A stretch of 64,000 bases of DNA from Pyricularia pennisetigena (taxonomy: Eukaryota > Ascomycota > Sordariomycetes > Magnaporthales > Pyriculariaceae): assembly GCF_004337985.1 (NCBI RefSeq), contig NW_021940922.1, positions 589,382 to 653,381 on the forward strand, written 5' to 3'. A program made the position numbers and the translations under genes. The notes beneath the pieces were generated by a model. That model saw only the letters and a program-made list of their open reading frames with translations. It did not search any database and was not told where the DNA came from. Positions 41,639 through 53,400 of the stretch are shown piece by piece. Each line of letters opens with the position of its first letter. Position 1 is the first letter of the stretch.

Positions 41639-42598
41639 ATGACCGATGCCGACAATTTAAATGCGGGAAGCCGTGGTGGATTGATGCCCCAGTTTCGCCT
41701 TCTGCCCACCGAGGTGAGGTGCCTCGTATGGCGACATTTCGTCTTGCTCGTGACGGCCAAGCCCCGTCTGCTCGACTTTGACATACGACGCAGCGACCCG
41801 GAGGGTGACGATCGCCATCCCGAAGCGGTAACAGACCGCTGGGTAGTCGTCCCGGGCGCGTATCTGTCGCAGCGCACGCGACATTTGAGCAATGCCCTCC
41901 GAGTCAACCGGGAATCCCGCTTTGCCGGCCTCGGCGTCGTCCCGGATACCTTGGCCATAGAGCACGGGGTCGTCCGGTTCGACAAGACGCACGACGTGGT
42001 CGCCATCTCGTCGCACGAGGTCCGCGAACTCTGGCACCACGATCATTTCGACGCGCGCAGGGCGCCCTTCCACGAGCGGCTTGCACACTTTATCATCCCC
42101 GGCTTCTCCGATAACATCCACCACCTCGCCCTCAAGGGCATCAGTATTGGCGAGAAGGGCCGCGTGTACAGCTTGGACGAGGGGCTTAGCGGCGCTCAGA
42201 TCTGGCCGCTGGCTGCCACGTTCCGGAACCTCGAGACGCTGTACGAGCTCAACGAGCACTACCTCCACTCCCCAAAGAACAAGACCTGGTGCGTGGCGCC
42301 TGGCAGGGTTCATTCGGACGAGGCCCTGGAGGAGCCGCCGATGGAAACCCACGGGCGCCCGTGGCTGAACAGGACCATCTGGCCCGACGTGGCTCGCCAC
42401 CACGCCTGGGCGAAGAGCCACGTCTACCCACCACTGCGGGATCTTGGGCAGATCGCGGCAGATTTTCACAGAGACGGCACGGAGCCGGGTTTCGTGTCGT
42501 GGTTCCAGGGCGTTGAAATCTGGCCCATGCTTGAGTTCTTGGGGCCAGAGGGCCAGCACTGCCTTGCGCATCTACGTGGTCTTCAAAACCAGTCGTGA
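41639..42598 (+). CDS. 2EXR-domain protein
   Basis: Intronless, 319 residues from ATG 41639. The N-terminal 2EXR signature is visible: FRLLPTEVRCLVWRHFVLLV, followed by a middle stretch with NALRVNRESRFAGLGVVPDT (the CR.ES.R-like element) and a C-terminal half rich in Trp and His. 2EXR proteins are a large family of fungal proteins of unknown function, often in multicopy and variable between strains. Codon use is GC-rich and the frame intact, so it is probably functional. No signal peptide. Confidence 0.85.
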   Translation: MTDADNLNAGSRGGLMPQFRLLPTEVRCLVWRHFVLLVTAKPRLLDFDIRRSDPEGDDRHPEAVTDRWVVVPGAYLSQRTRHLSNALRVNRESRFAGLGVVPDTLAIEHGVVRFDKTHDVVAISSHEVRELWHHDHFDARRAPFHERLAHFIIPGFSDNIHHLALKGISIGEKGRVYSLDEGLSGAQIWPLAATFRNLETLYELNEHYLHSPKNKTWCVAPGRVHSDEALEEPPMETHGRPWLNRTIWPDVARHHAWAKSHVYPPLRDLGQIAADFHRDGTEPGFVSWFQGVEIWPMLEFLGPEGQHCLAHLRGLQNQS

Positions 42599-42884
42599 GG
42601 ACACATACGGACAAGGCTTTGAGTCGAATAAAGGAGCTATTTTTGCAAATAACCTTTCGACTATAACCGCATGCGTTCGTATCACTCCTCGGCCGACTGC
42701 GCATTACCACGAGGGAAAGTCCAGATTGGGATCACAAATGTATCATCTGGTAAGTAGACAACAAGGGAAGAAAATCTCCAGAGTGTATTTTTAGTGATTA
42801 CAAGGACGAGCTAACGATATACCAAACAGAACCAGCCAGAAATGAGAGCAACCCCGCTCAACAGAGCTTGATACCGCCCATGGC

Positions 42885-43389
42885 TTATTTGCCAATAACG
42901 CAGTTGGCATCGAGCACCTTCTTTGCCTTGCCATGCTTGTCCTTGCCCTCGGGCCCAGCGAGCTCGCACTGGCCGAAAACGTTGCAAATTCCGGACACGG
43001 TGTTGTGCACACATGCGCGGCCGACGTTGTTGTGGAAAAGACCCCTCGGGACGACATTGGACTCGTTGTCGCCGTCCGCATCGTTGTCCTTCTTGACCTT
43101 GGTGACTGTTTTATTGACATGCGTTAATCCCAGTTCCGTATTTCATATTCAGCCCCAACACAAAGGAAGGCGGTTACTTACCCCAGTGGTCGCCAATGTT
43201 CCGGACCACAAAGGGGTGCTTGGCCACCTTGTTGGTGCTAGCTATGTTGCGAAAAACAAAAACACGGTCAGCACGACACATCAAGTTGGAAGTGTTGATA
43301 ACTCGCAGAGAGAGGGGGTAAGAAATACCAGAGCCGGCCTGGACGAGCGAAAGGAGCATAGTCATGGCGAAAACGATAGAGTACTGCAT
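42885..43389 (-). CDS. Small secreted protein with four cysteines (effector-like)
   Basis: Three exons, 43389-43329, 43241-43182 and 43105-42885, 113 residues; all junctions are in phase 1 and no single frame shows the whole protein. A signal peptide (MQYSIVFAMTMLLSLVQAGS) precedes a mature domain of about 93 residues: NKVAKHPFVVRNIGDHW, then KVKKDNDADGDNES, then cysteines in VGRACVHNTVSGICNVFGQC and a final DANCVIGK. Four cysteines in the mature part could form two disulfides. The size, signal peptide, cysteine content and strong TATA box are typical of fungal small secreted proteins expressed in a host or stress setting, but no family is recognised. Confidence 0.8.
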
Positions 43390-44790
43390 CTTGGTGGTAG
43401 TGGTAATTTTTCAGGAAGCCGGTTTTTCAAATTCTAAGTCTAGTGTAATAAAAGAGTGGATATAAAACGATTGACAAGATGGGTTAAGTAGTAGGGAACG
43501 ACTGTAAGTTTGTTGAGCTGTGTGATTTGGAATAGAATACCGTGCAACAAAGGAAGTCTAGACAGCCCTTTTATATTCATTTCTGAGAAGTGAACCTATA
43601 CTCGCCGGCATAGATTCGTGATGATAACATTGCGAACAGAGGACACCCCGGAAGCAGACGAAATTCTTAAGGTGCTGAGTCAAGAACTGGTGCTCAGCAT
43701 AATTGCAGGCTGTTTCGTCAAGTGGACTTGATCGCTGTTCTTACGGGGCTCAGTGTAAAGATCTATAAAGAGACTACAACCTAATCAAGACCAAAAATCT
43801 AGATGTTGAGTATCTTCCCGAGATGGTGGTTGTGTTAACATTGATAATATACATATTGGTTACAATTCTGTTTCGGCGTGAGCCAGTGATTAGCAACACC
43901 GGATGAACTGCCCCTTACGCCAAATTGTCGGCGATTATATGGTTTGGATGTGTTGAACGGTTCTGAGGAGTCAGACAGTAGTTTGTTTGTGGCGTTGATA
44001 ATAGACATGATGAGGCTCAGCCAGGCCCGGATACCAGCAATATCCCTACTGGATTTGCGCATTGTTGCAGAATAGATCTCTTGGCGCAAATCTGCTGATC
44101 AGGGACGACGTTCTGACTAGCGCTCGTTTTCATGACACTGTTGAGCGAGCAAGCTTTAATTCCAAATTTAGATAATAAGATTGCACGCATCGGTTTCTGA
44201 TCTATTTTGCATCGTATCCATCTCCGGACGCGTAACCCCCCGAGTTATTTCTAACGTGCGCACACGCTAATGGGCCAAATGATCTATCAGTACCTGCGGC
44301 TTGCAGAGAGATATTCATTACAAAGATCTCCTGATAGGTGCTCAAAAGCTTCCCCCGAAACCTATTCAACGTCATTCAATGTAGATAGATATCAGGCATG
44401 AACCCCCATTTGCAAGGTGCCGGGTCACCAGTCAGCCAGCCCTCTTTGAACGGATTCTAGAATTTGACCCCCCACACGTCTCAAACGACGTCACCCTATT
44501 AAGAGAAAAAGGAAAAAAAAAATAACAAGTGGTCGGCAGAAATGTAACGGTAGGTCCACGGGCGCAAATAAGCAACAACTTCCCCAATGCTTGTTGTAGT
44601 GTATGATTGGCGAGCGCAAGCTCCCGGGGGTATGACTCGGCTTGCTGACCACCAATCCAACCTCAGGCGCATCTCTGCGCGGGAAGCCCGAAGACAAGCT
44701 GACACACGAACAACTTGGTGGGCGGTGGGCTGTCTGTCTGTCTGTCAATGACATCCCCATCATCTCAGCCGCGCGCCGTGTTTTATTTGG
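43390..44790. other. Intergenic, promoter side of the small secreted protein gene
   Basis: Holds the TATA box at 43567-43575 and short frames only. Nothing else seen. Confidence 0.5.
43567..43575 (-). promoter_or_regulatory. TATA box of the small secreted protein gene
   Basis: On the minus strand this reads TATAAAAGG, a strong consensus, about 180 nt upstream of the ATG at 43389. A TATA-containing promoter fits a regulated rather than housekeeping gene. Confidence 0.55.
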
Positions 44791-45330
44791 TTAGCCAGGA
44801 CAGTGAAGGTGGAGAATATGGACAAGAGTAAGATAGCTAAGTAGCCAGCTGGTGGGTTGGTTACACGGAGCTTTTCCGCCTTGTGCTTGGTAATTCAGCC
44901 CAATTCGATCGATCCATCTGCAGCATGACATGGACGGAGTGCATATTGAACTGAAGTTGTGCCCTCTGAATGGAAAATCGACTCTGTGATGATTTTGAAG
45001 CCCTTGCAGCCAGTCTCGGAACCGCTGAGGATGTGTTTTGCGGGGAGAAGATAAAAGATTCCATGAATTCTCTCCGGATTCAAGACTGCAGCCTGACTCG
45101 ATTCTGGAGCTACAGTAGTACTTGAGCATTGTGATGACGAAAATAACAACAACAAGAATTGACCATGGACAGCCGAATAAGCCTACCACCGCCTCGTTGG
45201 ACAGCTTGCTTTGCCGTATAATTGAATTGATGATATCTAGGCTGCAGCCAAAATCTCTGTACTCTCTTTCTTGCTCCTGAACAATCTTTGTCAATGGCAG
45301 TGCGTCAGCTCCAACCCATTCATTTGCCAT
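44791..45330 (-). CDS. Possible single-pass membrane protein
   Basis: Open frame of 179 residues from ATG 45330 (an upstream ATG at 45348 is also in frame). The first 80 residues look protein-like: ADALPLTKIVQEQEREYRDF, LDIINSIIRQSKLSNEAVVG, then one hydrophobic segment (CPWSILVVVIFVITMLKYYC). The remainder is Ser/Arg/Cys-rich and less convincing, so an intron may be missed after the membrane segment. Family not recognised. Confidence 0.4.
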   Translation of the reverse strand: MANEWVGADALPLTKIVQEQEREYRDFGCSLDIINSIIRQSKLSNEAVVGLFGCPWSILVVVIFVITMLKYYCSSRIESGCSLESGENSWNLLSSPRKTHPQRFRDWLQGLQNHHRVDFPFRGHNFSSICTPSMSCCRWIDRIGLNYQAQGGKAPCNQPTSWLLSYLTLVHILHLHCPG

Positions 45331-45923
45331 TTTCCCCCAATGTCGCATGAATAATGAATGAATAATACAATACGACTAGAGCGACAGAGGCAAAAACAAC
45401 AACAGCAATAGTGATGATGATAATAATAACAAGAAACGCCACAAATAGCTACGTATTACACCTTTAATCAGTGCCTACCATGATCTTCTAGAATCGAAAC
45501 GCCGAATCTTACTTAACCGAGCACCAGAGTGCCGCCGGGCTTAGATCTGTGGAGTCACTGTCCTGACACCCATGTCGAAATCCCCACTATTGCAGTTCGC
45601 CTGGGCTCTCTGCAGCGAGCCAAAATGCGACTGCATTGCCTTCATTACAAAGAGAGGAAGAGAAAAAAAAAAAAAAAAAAAAAGAAAAAAAAACAGAGAG
45701 GCTTATGGTAGGGCAAAGCAAGGCAGGAAGACGCAAACTGCGCGCTTGGCTGCCTAGTTTTGGTGGTGGCGATGCCAAACCCGTCAAACCCGGTGGTCAT
45801 GGGGATTTCAACTCCGGGAGACGATATGTCATCTCCGCCGGGGCGCAGGGGTTTAGATCCGGCCCTCCGGGGATGATGTGAACTTATACCAAAACCCGGG
45901 GGAAAAGCCATCATTCTCCAGTG

Positions 45924-45932
45924 TATAAAAGC
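45924..45932 (+). promoter_or_regulatory. TATA box of the Zn2Cys6 regulator gene
   Basis: TATAAAAGC about 145 nt upstream of the ATG at 46070. A run of 17 A (with two interruptions) directly precedes the start codon. Confidence 0.45.
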
Positions 45933-46069
45933 AACGCATAGACATTATCAATAGGGAATGCCCACCGAATTTTCAGGCATCAATTTTTATTTTATTTTAT
46001 TTTCCACTTTGGCAAGTGGTCGGTTGAAAAAAATAAGAATAAAACTATATAAAAAAAAAAAAAAACAAT

Positions 46070-47060
46070 ATGGCCGAACCTAAGAGTGACGACCCCGGAT
46101 CAGGGGGTCAACCACAGAGACAGCGGGCAACACATAAACGTAGCCGGACTGGTTGCTCGACCTGCAAGAAGCGACATATTCGCTGCGACGAGTCAAAGCC
46201 AATATGGTAAATTAACTAACATACAAAACATACCTATCACACAGACCACTCTCACCAGAAAATAAAAATAGTCAGTCTTCTAACAGCAGCATATATCCAA
46301 CCCAGTACAAAATGTCTAGTCAAAGGGACTGACTGTCACTACAACGATGACAGCTACCAAACGACGCCCCCACCTGCTTCCAGGTCATCAACGCCATACA
46401 CACCAGCCGATCCCTTCCTGCTCCCAGCACAACCCCTTGCCTGGCAGTCACCCTCAGCGCCACCACCGGTGCCAACACCAGTGCCCCCAGACTGGGCAGG
46501 ACACATCACTATCGACCTCCCGTTCGACTCGCGCGAGATCCTCCAACACTCCAACCTTTACCGGCAAACCATCACCGGTATGATTCCCACTCACCACCAC
46601 CACCACCGCGCCGCCACGCCAGCAGTCCCCGCGAGGGAGCCGCTGCACGTGCACACAATGATCCTCTGGGCGTGCATGCACCTCTACTTCCAGCGGGGCT
46701 GTTCCATGGGCCCGGCACTGGAGCAGACGTGTCTGCACCACAAGGTCGAGATGATGCGGGCCCTCAAGCAGCAGCAGCATCATCGCGTGGTCTCCACCGC
46801 CGACGACGACGGCGGCGGCGATGGGAACGACGCCTACGCAGGCGCCATCTTGTGTCTGGCCGTCGTCGAGGCCGCCATGGACAACGCAGAGGCCGCCGCC
46901 ACCCATCTCGGTGGCCTGTTTGCTGTCGTCGATGCGAGGATGGCCGTGAGAGGAGCGGCCGAGTCCCAGTCCTCATCCCAGATGCTGCCGCACCTGGCTC
47001 TGATGTAAGTAGGTTTTGGCAGTCGTGGAATATGGAGGAGTACGCGGCGGGCAAGGAACT

Positions 47061-47098
<38 letters not shown>

Positions 47099-47781
47099 CT
47101 GGAAAGCATAAAACCCCCCCTTGGAAACTGACGGTGTCTTTTTTCTTGTTCCCATCTCGTCCCGGAAAAAACAGCCTCCTCTCCCTCCTGTCCAAGGCGC
47201 AAACATCCAGTATGCAGCAGAACAGTAGCTCCGCTTTCCCCAGCCCGGAAACACCACTTTTCCACACGCAGCCCGACGACCCGACCCGCCTGCAGCCGCG
47301 CTACTTCACCCCATCTGAGAGCGCCGCGATGGACGTGAACGACGACTCCATCCGGCCCGAGGGCTACGCCACAGCTGCGCACCTTCTCGTCCACGCCATG
47401 GCGGAGCGCACCCGCGGTAAAACGTTCTCTTGCTCCTCCGTCTACGACCTGCAAATCCTCCGCTGGCTGCTGCACTGCCCGAGTCAGCAACGCCACGACG
47501 GCGGTAGCAACCCTCAGCTCTGGCTCTGGAAGACGGTCTTGTCGGCCTACGTTCTCGTGAACCCGGACTTGGCCCTCCCCGCGACGGCTCCCGTCCGTGT
47601 CTGGCTGGGACACCAGGTGGAACGATGGAAGAGGTCTGGCTCGACCCAGGTCCCGGATTCTATCGCGGATGCCGTTCTCGCGCGCCTTGCGTTGCTGGCG
47701 GAGGAGCCCGGGCCTGGTAGCGGGAGGAGCTGCCTACGAGCGCTGTGCTACGAAGCCGGGGTGTATAGTATAGGCGGGTAA
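46070..47781 (+). CDS. Zn2Cys6 fungal transcription factor
   Basis: Three exons, 46070-46206, 46306-47004 and 47175-47781, 480 residues. Intron 1 (GTAAAT...CCCAG) splits the fourth cysteine codon; only this join restores the full binuclear cluster (GCSTCKKRHIRCDESKPICT, then KCLVKGTDC), with a basic stretch (THKRSR) before it. Intron 2 (GTAAGT...AACAG) contains a 35-nt T run (47064-47098). A Pro-rich linker, a His tract and a helical regulatory region (YAGAILCLAVVEAAMDNAEA) follow. The C-terminus resembles the 'fungal-specific transcription factor 2' type. It is a nuclear DNA-binding regulator; its targets are unknown. Confidence 0.92.
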
Positions 47782-48554
47782 AGATGGATAGAACCGGATT
47801 CGAATCAAGACGGTTGCGGTGGTCCTCACGGTGCCCCGTGGCCGTATAATAAAGACTGGACAGCGCAAAGTAACTCCTAGACTCCCAACAGAACACCTTG
47901 TAATTTATATAAGTACCCCACACCTTTATCAGCAGACGCAGAAACGTGAAAGAGAAGAAAAAAGAGTCCCATAGAAAATTATAAACAACCAACAGGTCAT
48001 CAGCATTATAAAACGACCCTTTAATTTCCCCTACTCCTCAACAATGAAGAAAGAAACAAGTCAGTTTAAACATGAAATCCCAAAATGCGAATAAAAAACG
48101 GGAATCAGCCATGAGTTCCCAGAAGCTGCACCTCCGCTCTGAACTGCAGAGATCAACCGATTTGCCCCATTCTAGTGTCATGTTGTCTTCACCATCCCTT
48201 CAGTATACACCTCGGTGAAGGGAGAGGTTGTCTCTTTTGAGTAAAAATAATGATGCCAGAAAATAGATATGTGTTTGTGCCTGCTGCATGAACTGGCAGT
48301 CCATGCCTATTCCCTGTGATGCCGTGCTATGCGCCTTGCTCCACTCAAGTTGGCTAGCGTCTTTTCATTTCACGAGATATGTATTTTTGTACTGCAAAAC
48401 AGGGGACAGAGCCACATATGCGCCAGGGGTGGCGTACATCGTACCGGCTGGACTAGCTTGCCTTGCAGGGGTCCACGTGCAGCCGCATCCCTGGGACGCA
48501 TTTGTATCGGCCTATGCCCTACAGTAAGCCGAGACCCTTGACTGTGATTGCACA
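47782..48554. other. Intergenic region between two convergent genes
   Basis: 3' flanks of the regulator (plus) and the cyclin (minus). Only short frames; none supported. Confidence 0.5.
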
Positions 48555-50469
48555 TCAGTCCGAAGAAGGTCTAGAGCGTTGAGCGACAACGTCTCTGGCA
48601 TAAAACTCGACAAGCATAGTTGCATAAGCCTCGAGGTCCTCGACTGGGACGGCGAGGCGGAAATCATTCAGGAGGAGAAATTGGAGCTCAAGGTGGTTTA
48701 GCTCTGCGAGCGGAAGGCCTCCGACCTGTAGCGTGAGTTAGTGAGATTCATGCTTTTTTTTTTTCTTCTTCTCTTTTCAGCACAAAACAGGGCAAATATT
48801 TTCAACATACCTTGGCATATCTCGAATTGGTGTAAAACACGTCCGAGAAAAACTTGCTCGCGCATGTCACACCCGCAATGATAAGTCGGTGGATGTTATA
48901 GCTATCCACAACAAAATAAGTCGCTGTGCTGCTCAAAGCTGGCGGGGGCGGTGTTGAGGCCGCGGAGTCCCGCGGAGCCTCCCTAGATCCGGCAACGCCA
49001 GCATCGCCATTATGTGAGCTATTTCTTGTAGGAACCTCTCCCTCGTCATCGCTGTCAGCGAGATCCTCATCCATTTCATCTTCTTGGGCGGCGTTGCCCA
49101 TAACAACATCGCCCTGATTCTTTGTCTTGGCCTCGGCCTCCTTCCTCTCCTGTTCGCTCCGCACCACCAGATCATTGACTCTTTCTGTCATCCGATCAAA
49201 ATAAACCAGCAGGCTCAAGAAAACCTCAAACGTAGTGGGGCAATACTTATGAATGCGACTCAGGTAACTAAGTATAGTGATGGCAGGCACGTTTTTCCCG
49301 TGGAAAGCCAGCACGCTGTTGGCGTACGGACTGCTGCCGTTGCCGCTGCTGTTGCTGTTGGCAGTGATGACTCCATCCCCTTTGCTACTGCCCTCCCCGC
49401 TCCCATCTTGTTGCTGTTGTTGCTGCGCCGCTTGCGCTTGTCGTTGATGCGTTGCATTTCTGCTCAATGCATCATGCTGCAGATCGTTGGTCGTCGTGAT
49501 CTTGGTGAGAAGCGCAGCCACCATCTCAATGACATCACCGATGGGCATTTCGCTGATATCATATTTCATCTGTGAGAGTGGTGGGTCGACATTCAGGATG
49601 CCTCCATTGTTGTTGCCGCCCGTGACGAGATCGGCACGTGCAAGAGATTGAATATGTGAAAGGTCACGAATCCGAACTGTAGTCTGCTGTGGTTGGGCAG
49701 TTCGTGTCGGCGAGTTGGGTGCTGGGCTCGAGGCCCAATGGGAAGAGAAGCTGTCGCTGACAGGAGATGGAATTGAGTGTGCGGGCTTGCTGCTTGCAGA
49801 CGAGGGCGCGACCGAGGACTGCTCAGTTGGCCCTGTGGCAGCCGCAGGAGCGGCAGTCGTGTCTGAAAATGGCGGAACGACGGTCGCATCGGAGGCAGCG
49901 GTGGATGGGGATTCAAAAGGTGGAGCAGTAACTACAACGGCATCTTTAGCATCGGTAGAGATGTCCATATACTCGGGGTGGGGTTGCGAGTGCGGGCGTG
50001 GCGGGTCAGTGCCGACATGCTTTTGCGGTTGGGCACCGCCCAAATTAGACACGCTTGGAGAGGAGGAGTCGGGAGGAGTTGGGAAGCGCGAGGCGCCCGA
50101 GTCGTCGTCGGGTGGCACAGATTGCTTCTGGTGCTGGCGGTCGGCCGATGACGGCCTAGGCTGTTGTGCTATTGGTGCCGACGTTGTATAGTTGCTACGA
50201 GGGGTCGAGGACGCGACGGATGATGATGGCGTCGGTATTGATGGGCTGGTTTCTGTGGGCTGTGGTTCTTGTCGCGGGGCAGAAGATGTGGTGGTGTGGG
50301 CGCTCTCCCAAGATTGGTTGGAAGAGCGGTAAGATTGCTGCTGCTGCTGCTGCTGTTTATGGTGATGGTGGGAGTGTGATTGCGATAGCTGAGGCGGCTG
50401 CGGTTGAAATACCATATTGTGACGGAACCTCGAGGGGTCCGAGGCGAAGTCGCCAATTACTGTGGCCAT
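48555..50469 (-). CDS. PHO80-like cyclin
   Basis: Two exons, 50469-48811 and 48725-48555 (intron GTATGT...TACAG, 85 nt), 609 residues. A long disordered Gln/Ser/Pro/Thr-rich N-terminus (first 300 residues, with a poly-Gln run encoded by CAG/CAA) precedes the PHO80-type cyclin box: PIGDVIEMVAALLTKITTTN, VPAITILSYLSRIHKYCPTT, SYNIHRLIIAGVTCASKFFS, and across the intron NSRYAKVGGLPLAELNHLEL. An acidic insert of about 90 residues interrupts the box after YFDRM. Family knowledge: PHO80/PREG cyclins bind a PHO85-like kinase and repress phosphate-starvation genes; other Pcl cyclins act in growth and glycogen control. Which branch this is cannot be told. Confidence 0.92.
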
Positions 50470-53400
50470 TTTGGTGCCAGTCTGAGATGGTCTGGTCTGT
50501 TTATTCTGGCTGTGCTCGGTCGGCGGTAAAGAGCAGCGGGCACGATCGCAGACAGGCCGGCTCAGGTAAGGCGACCGCGCAACTCTTCAATTCGACCAAA
50601 GAGAAGAAGAAAAGTTCCAAGGGAAAGGAAAACAAGTGGCAACAATGATGCAAAACTGCATGCGCACGATGAAAAAGTTAGTCTAGTGTTGGATTGGGTA
50701 GGTAGGTCAGCATGGCAAGGCCGGGTTGCAGGTAATGCGAGGTGTGAGGTAGTGAGGGCAGTGCAGGTGGGTAGGTTGGCAGGATCAAGATGGAAGTTGC
50801 GTCGTTTCAACCGTGGTCCAGCATGAATGAGCGAACTGTAGGCTGTGTCTGGCCTGGTCTGCTCTGGACCCGCTGCTGGTTGGCCGGGGTCGGTGCGTTG
50901 ACGTTGCAGCGCAATCAATCGACTTTCTCTCTTATCGCTGGGCGGGAGACTGGGATATCGGATCCACGAAAAACATCCGGTCCTGGGTAGAATTCAATCA
51001 GGAGAGTAGGGGGGGTAGGTAATGTAGGTGTTGTGGTTATGTGTCGGATTTCTTTTCTTCCGTCTCCCACTTGTAGAAGATTTTTGTGTACTTGTTGTTT
51101 TGTTCTTTTTTTTTGTTTTCTTTTTTTTTTTTTTTTTTACAGAGTTGCGAAAATGGCTTGAGGAACATATGACACCACTTGGGCGGGTAGCATCAACATT
51201 GACGCAGGAGGCTCAGCAAACAAACGTATACTGTATGTAGGCAGGTATATCCTCGTCTTTTTCTTCTTTTTTTTTCTTCTGCGCAATCTTGCAATCTCCT
51301 TTGGGCGCGGGGTTTTCACCACAATCAAGACTTTGCGACACCAACAAGCAAACAACACATGAATTGCGGTGTTTTCCGAGCCAGTCTAGGGTGGCGGAGC
51401 AGTTTAATGCATTCTGACAACAACCTGCAATGTCACCTGTCTGTCTGTCCTGGCGTGCTAGCTATGTGCAAAAAGTCAAGTTGACTGACTGATCCATCAC
51501 TAGCACGGAATTTCCCAGACAAGGGACAAATCAGACCCCTGGACCAAGACAAGGCTATGCCGAGGAGCGCACGATTTTGGAGCAGAATGGAAGGGGTTCT
51601 CTGGTGAAAGCTTGTGTTTCTTTGCTCTACGCCCATTAGGGGGGGTGGACACGGGAGTAGATGGACGTGTGCTGTTATGCAAGGTAGGTAGTGTAGTTGC
51701 GAGCAAGCGCCAGGCAAACTGGACTAGACTAGACCAATGAACGATGGTGCGACCAAGTATCACGGCGGCGGGCGACTTGTCTTTCCCTTATGCGAGACCA
51801 AAGTGCAAGCAGGCTGCTCGATGACGGTGTCGTGCACACCACAGCGCACGCGCACAACCTTGGCAAACAGCCGAGGGGACGATAAGATCTGTCCTGGATT
51901 TGACAGCCGCCCTCGGCGGTGCGGCAGTAATGTGGTGTGCGTGTGTTTTGTATGTGTGTGCAGGTATTGAAAGGGGTGCTCAAGGTAGACAATGACGAAG
52001 CCAGGGGGCGTTGACGGAATGGATGCGTTCGAAATCCATGTATAAGGTTTTTCGCTACTTACCTTTTTTAATAGAATCTAAAAGTAGACACCGATAGAGA
52101 TTCAAAGGTTCCGCCAAGCTTCCAATTCCCCGCGCATTCGCAAAACAAGGGGCTTTTTCCTTTGTCCCACGGCGTCGGCAATATGTCGCTGTCTTGGCTC
52201 AATGTCTGGGGAACTTTTTCTTTTTTTCTTTTTATTTGCTTTTATCGGTAGTGAGTTTCAGCGGACCCTAATGGCGGCAGGAAAAGCGCGTGAAACTTTT
52301 GCGGAGGGGGATTGAAGGATTAAGAATGAAAGAAATCGACAGAGAAGAAAAAAAAATTCAGGAGACGATTTCGGGACAGTTTGTCGCGCCAGATACAGTC
52401 GGGTAGAGAGGAACCGGACCTTGACTCATGTGAAAAATGCTTGGTTGGTCCTGGTCGGATGCTTGCAGATTTAGACGGGGCGGGGAAAGGGACCCCTAAT
52501 AATCGCAGGTGGTATAGAAGACAGATGGCGAAATCATGGAGGAGGCAAACAAACCCCAGATAGCAGCGCGCGGGCAGGGAAGATCTACCGAAACGCACGG
52601 AGCCTGGCGGCGGTTGGAGAATGTGGCGAGATACAAGCTCCAAATACCAAGGAAGTTGGCAAAAAGGAGGAGGACTAATGACATGCAGTAGGGACAGATG
52701 CGTAGAGATATGGAGAAGCAGAAAATCAAATCCAAAACAAACGAACGGGCAGGACGAAAAACAATACCCGGTTCCAGGTCCTCAGGCCAGTTATGACATA
52801 ACGCACGTCGATGGAGCAGGCAGAGTCCAGGCGCCAAAAGTGACCAGAAATAGAGAACTATTCACGAGTCTAGACTTTGTCAACAATTATCCTTCTCTCC
52901 ACAGCCAAGGACCTTTTTTTTTTTTTTTTTTTTTAAATCCTTAATGCTAGATTTCAGTTCGATAGACTTTCGCTCTGCAGTGCAACAATCTGGAATATCG
53001 ATCTGACGTCAAAAAAGGGGATTGTAGGATAACAAGACGGAAACGATGGACATTCTACACAGCAATTGTGCGAGGAACAAAGAGTCGCGCAGGCGATGGA
53101 AAGAGGGATTGGCTGGTGTGCGGTGCCATGACGGCCGGTGTTATGAAAAGGTCAGAGAGCCCAGCGGTGCGGGGCCGTCCGATATGGTGGATCGCCTCAA
53201 TCGCTACCTGCGAAAGTGGCTCAAGTCGGGACGCGAGTAGGATTGCCGCATATTGGACTAGGTGAGGTTATACATGTCAGTCGCTCGAGCTTGTCAGCCG
53301 TTGCTTTTCTTAGGTTCGAACATATGCGGAGAATTATTCGCAGTTTAGAATTTTATGTGCTATCAGCTCTGCGTCTCTGAATAGTTCGGACTTGGATCAA

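Noticed and set aside
46672..47781. 369-codon frame running through exon 2, intron 2 and exon 3 of the Zn2Cys6 gene
   Set aside because: It translates a 35-nt T run as poly-Phe and lacks the zinc cluster; the spliced model closes in phase and restores all six cysteines.
52320..52837. Two overlapping minus-strand frames with hydrophobic stretches
   Set aside because: No start context, splice support or family; composition fits random AT/GC-mixed sequence.
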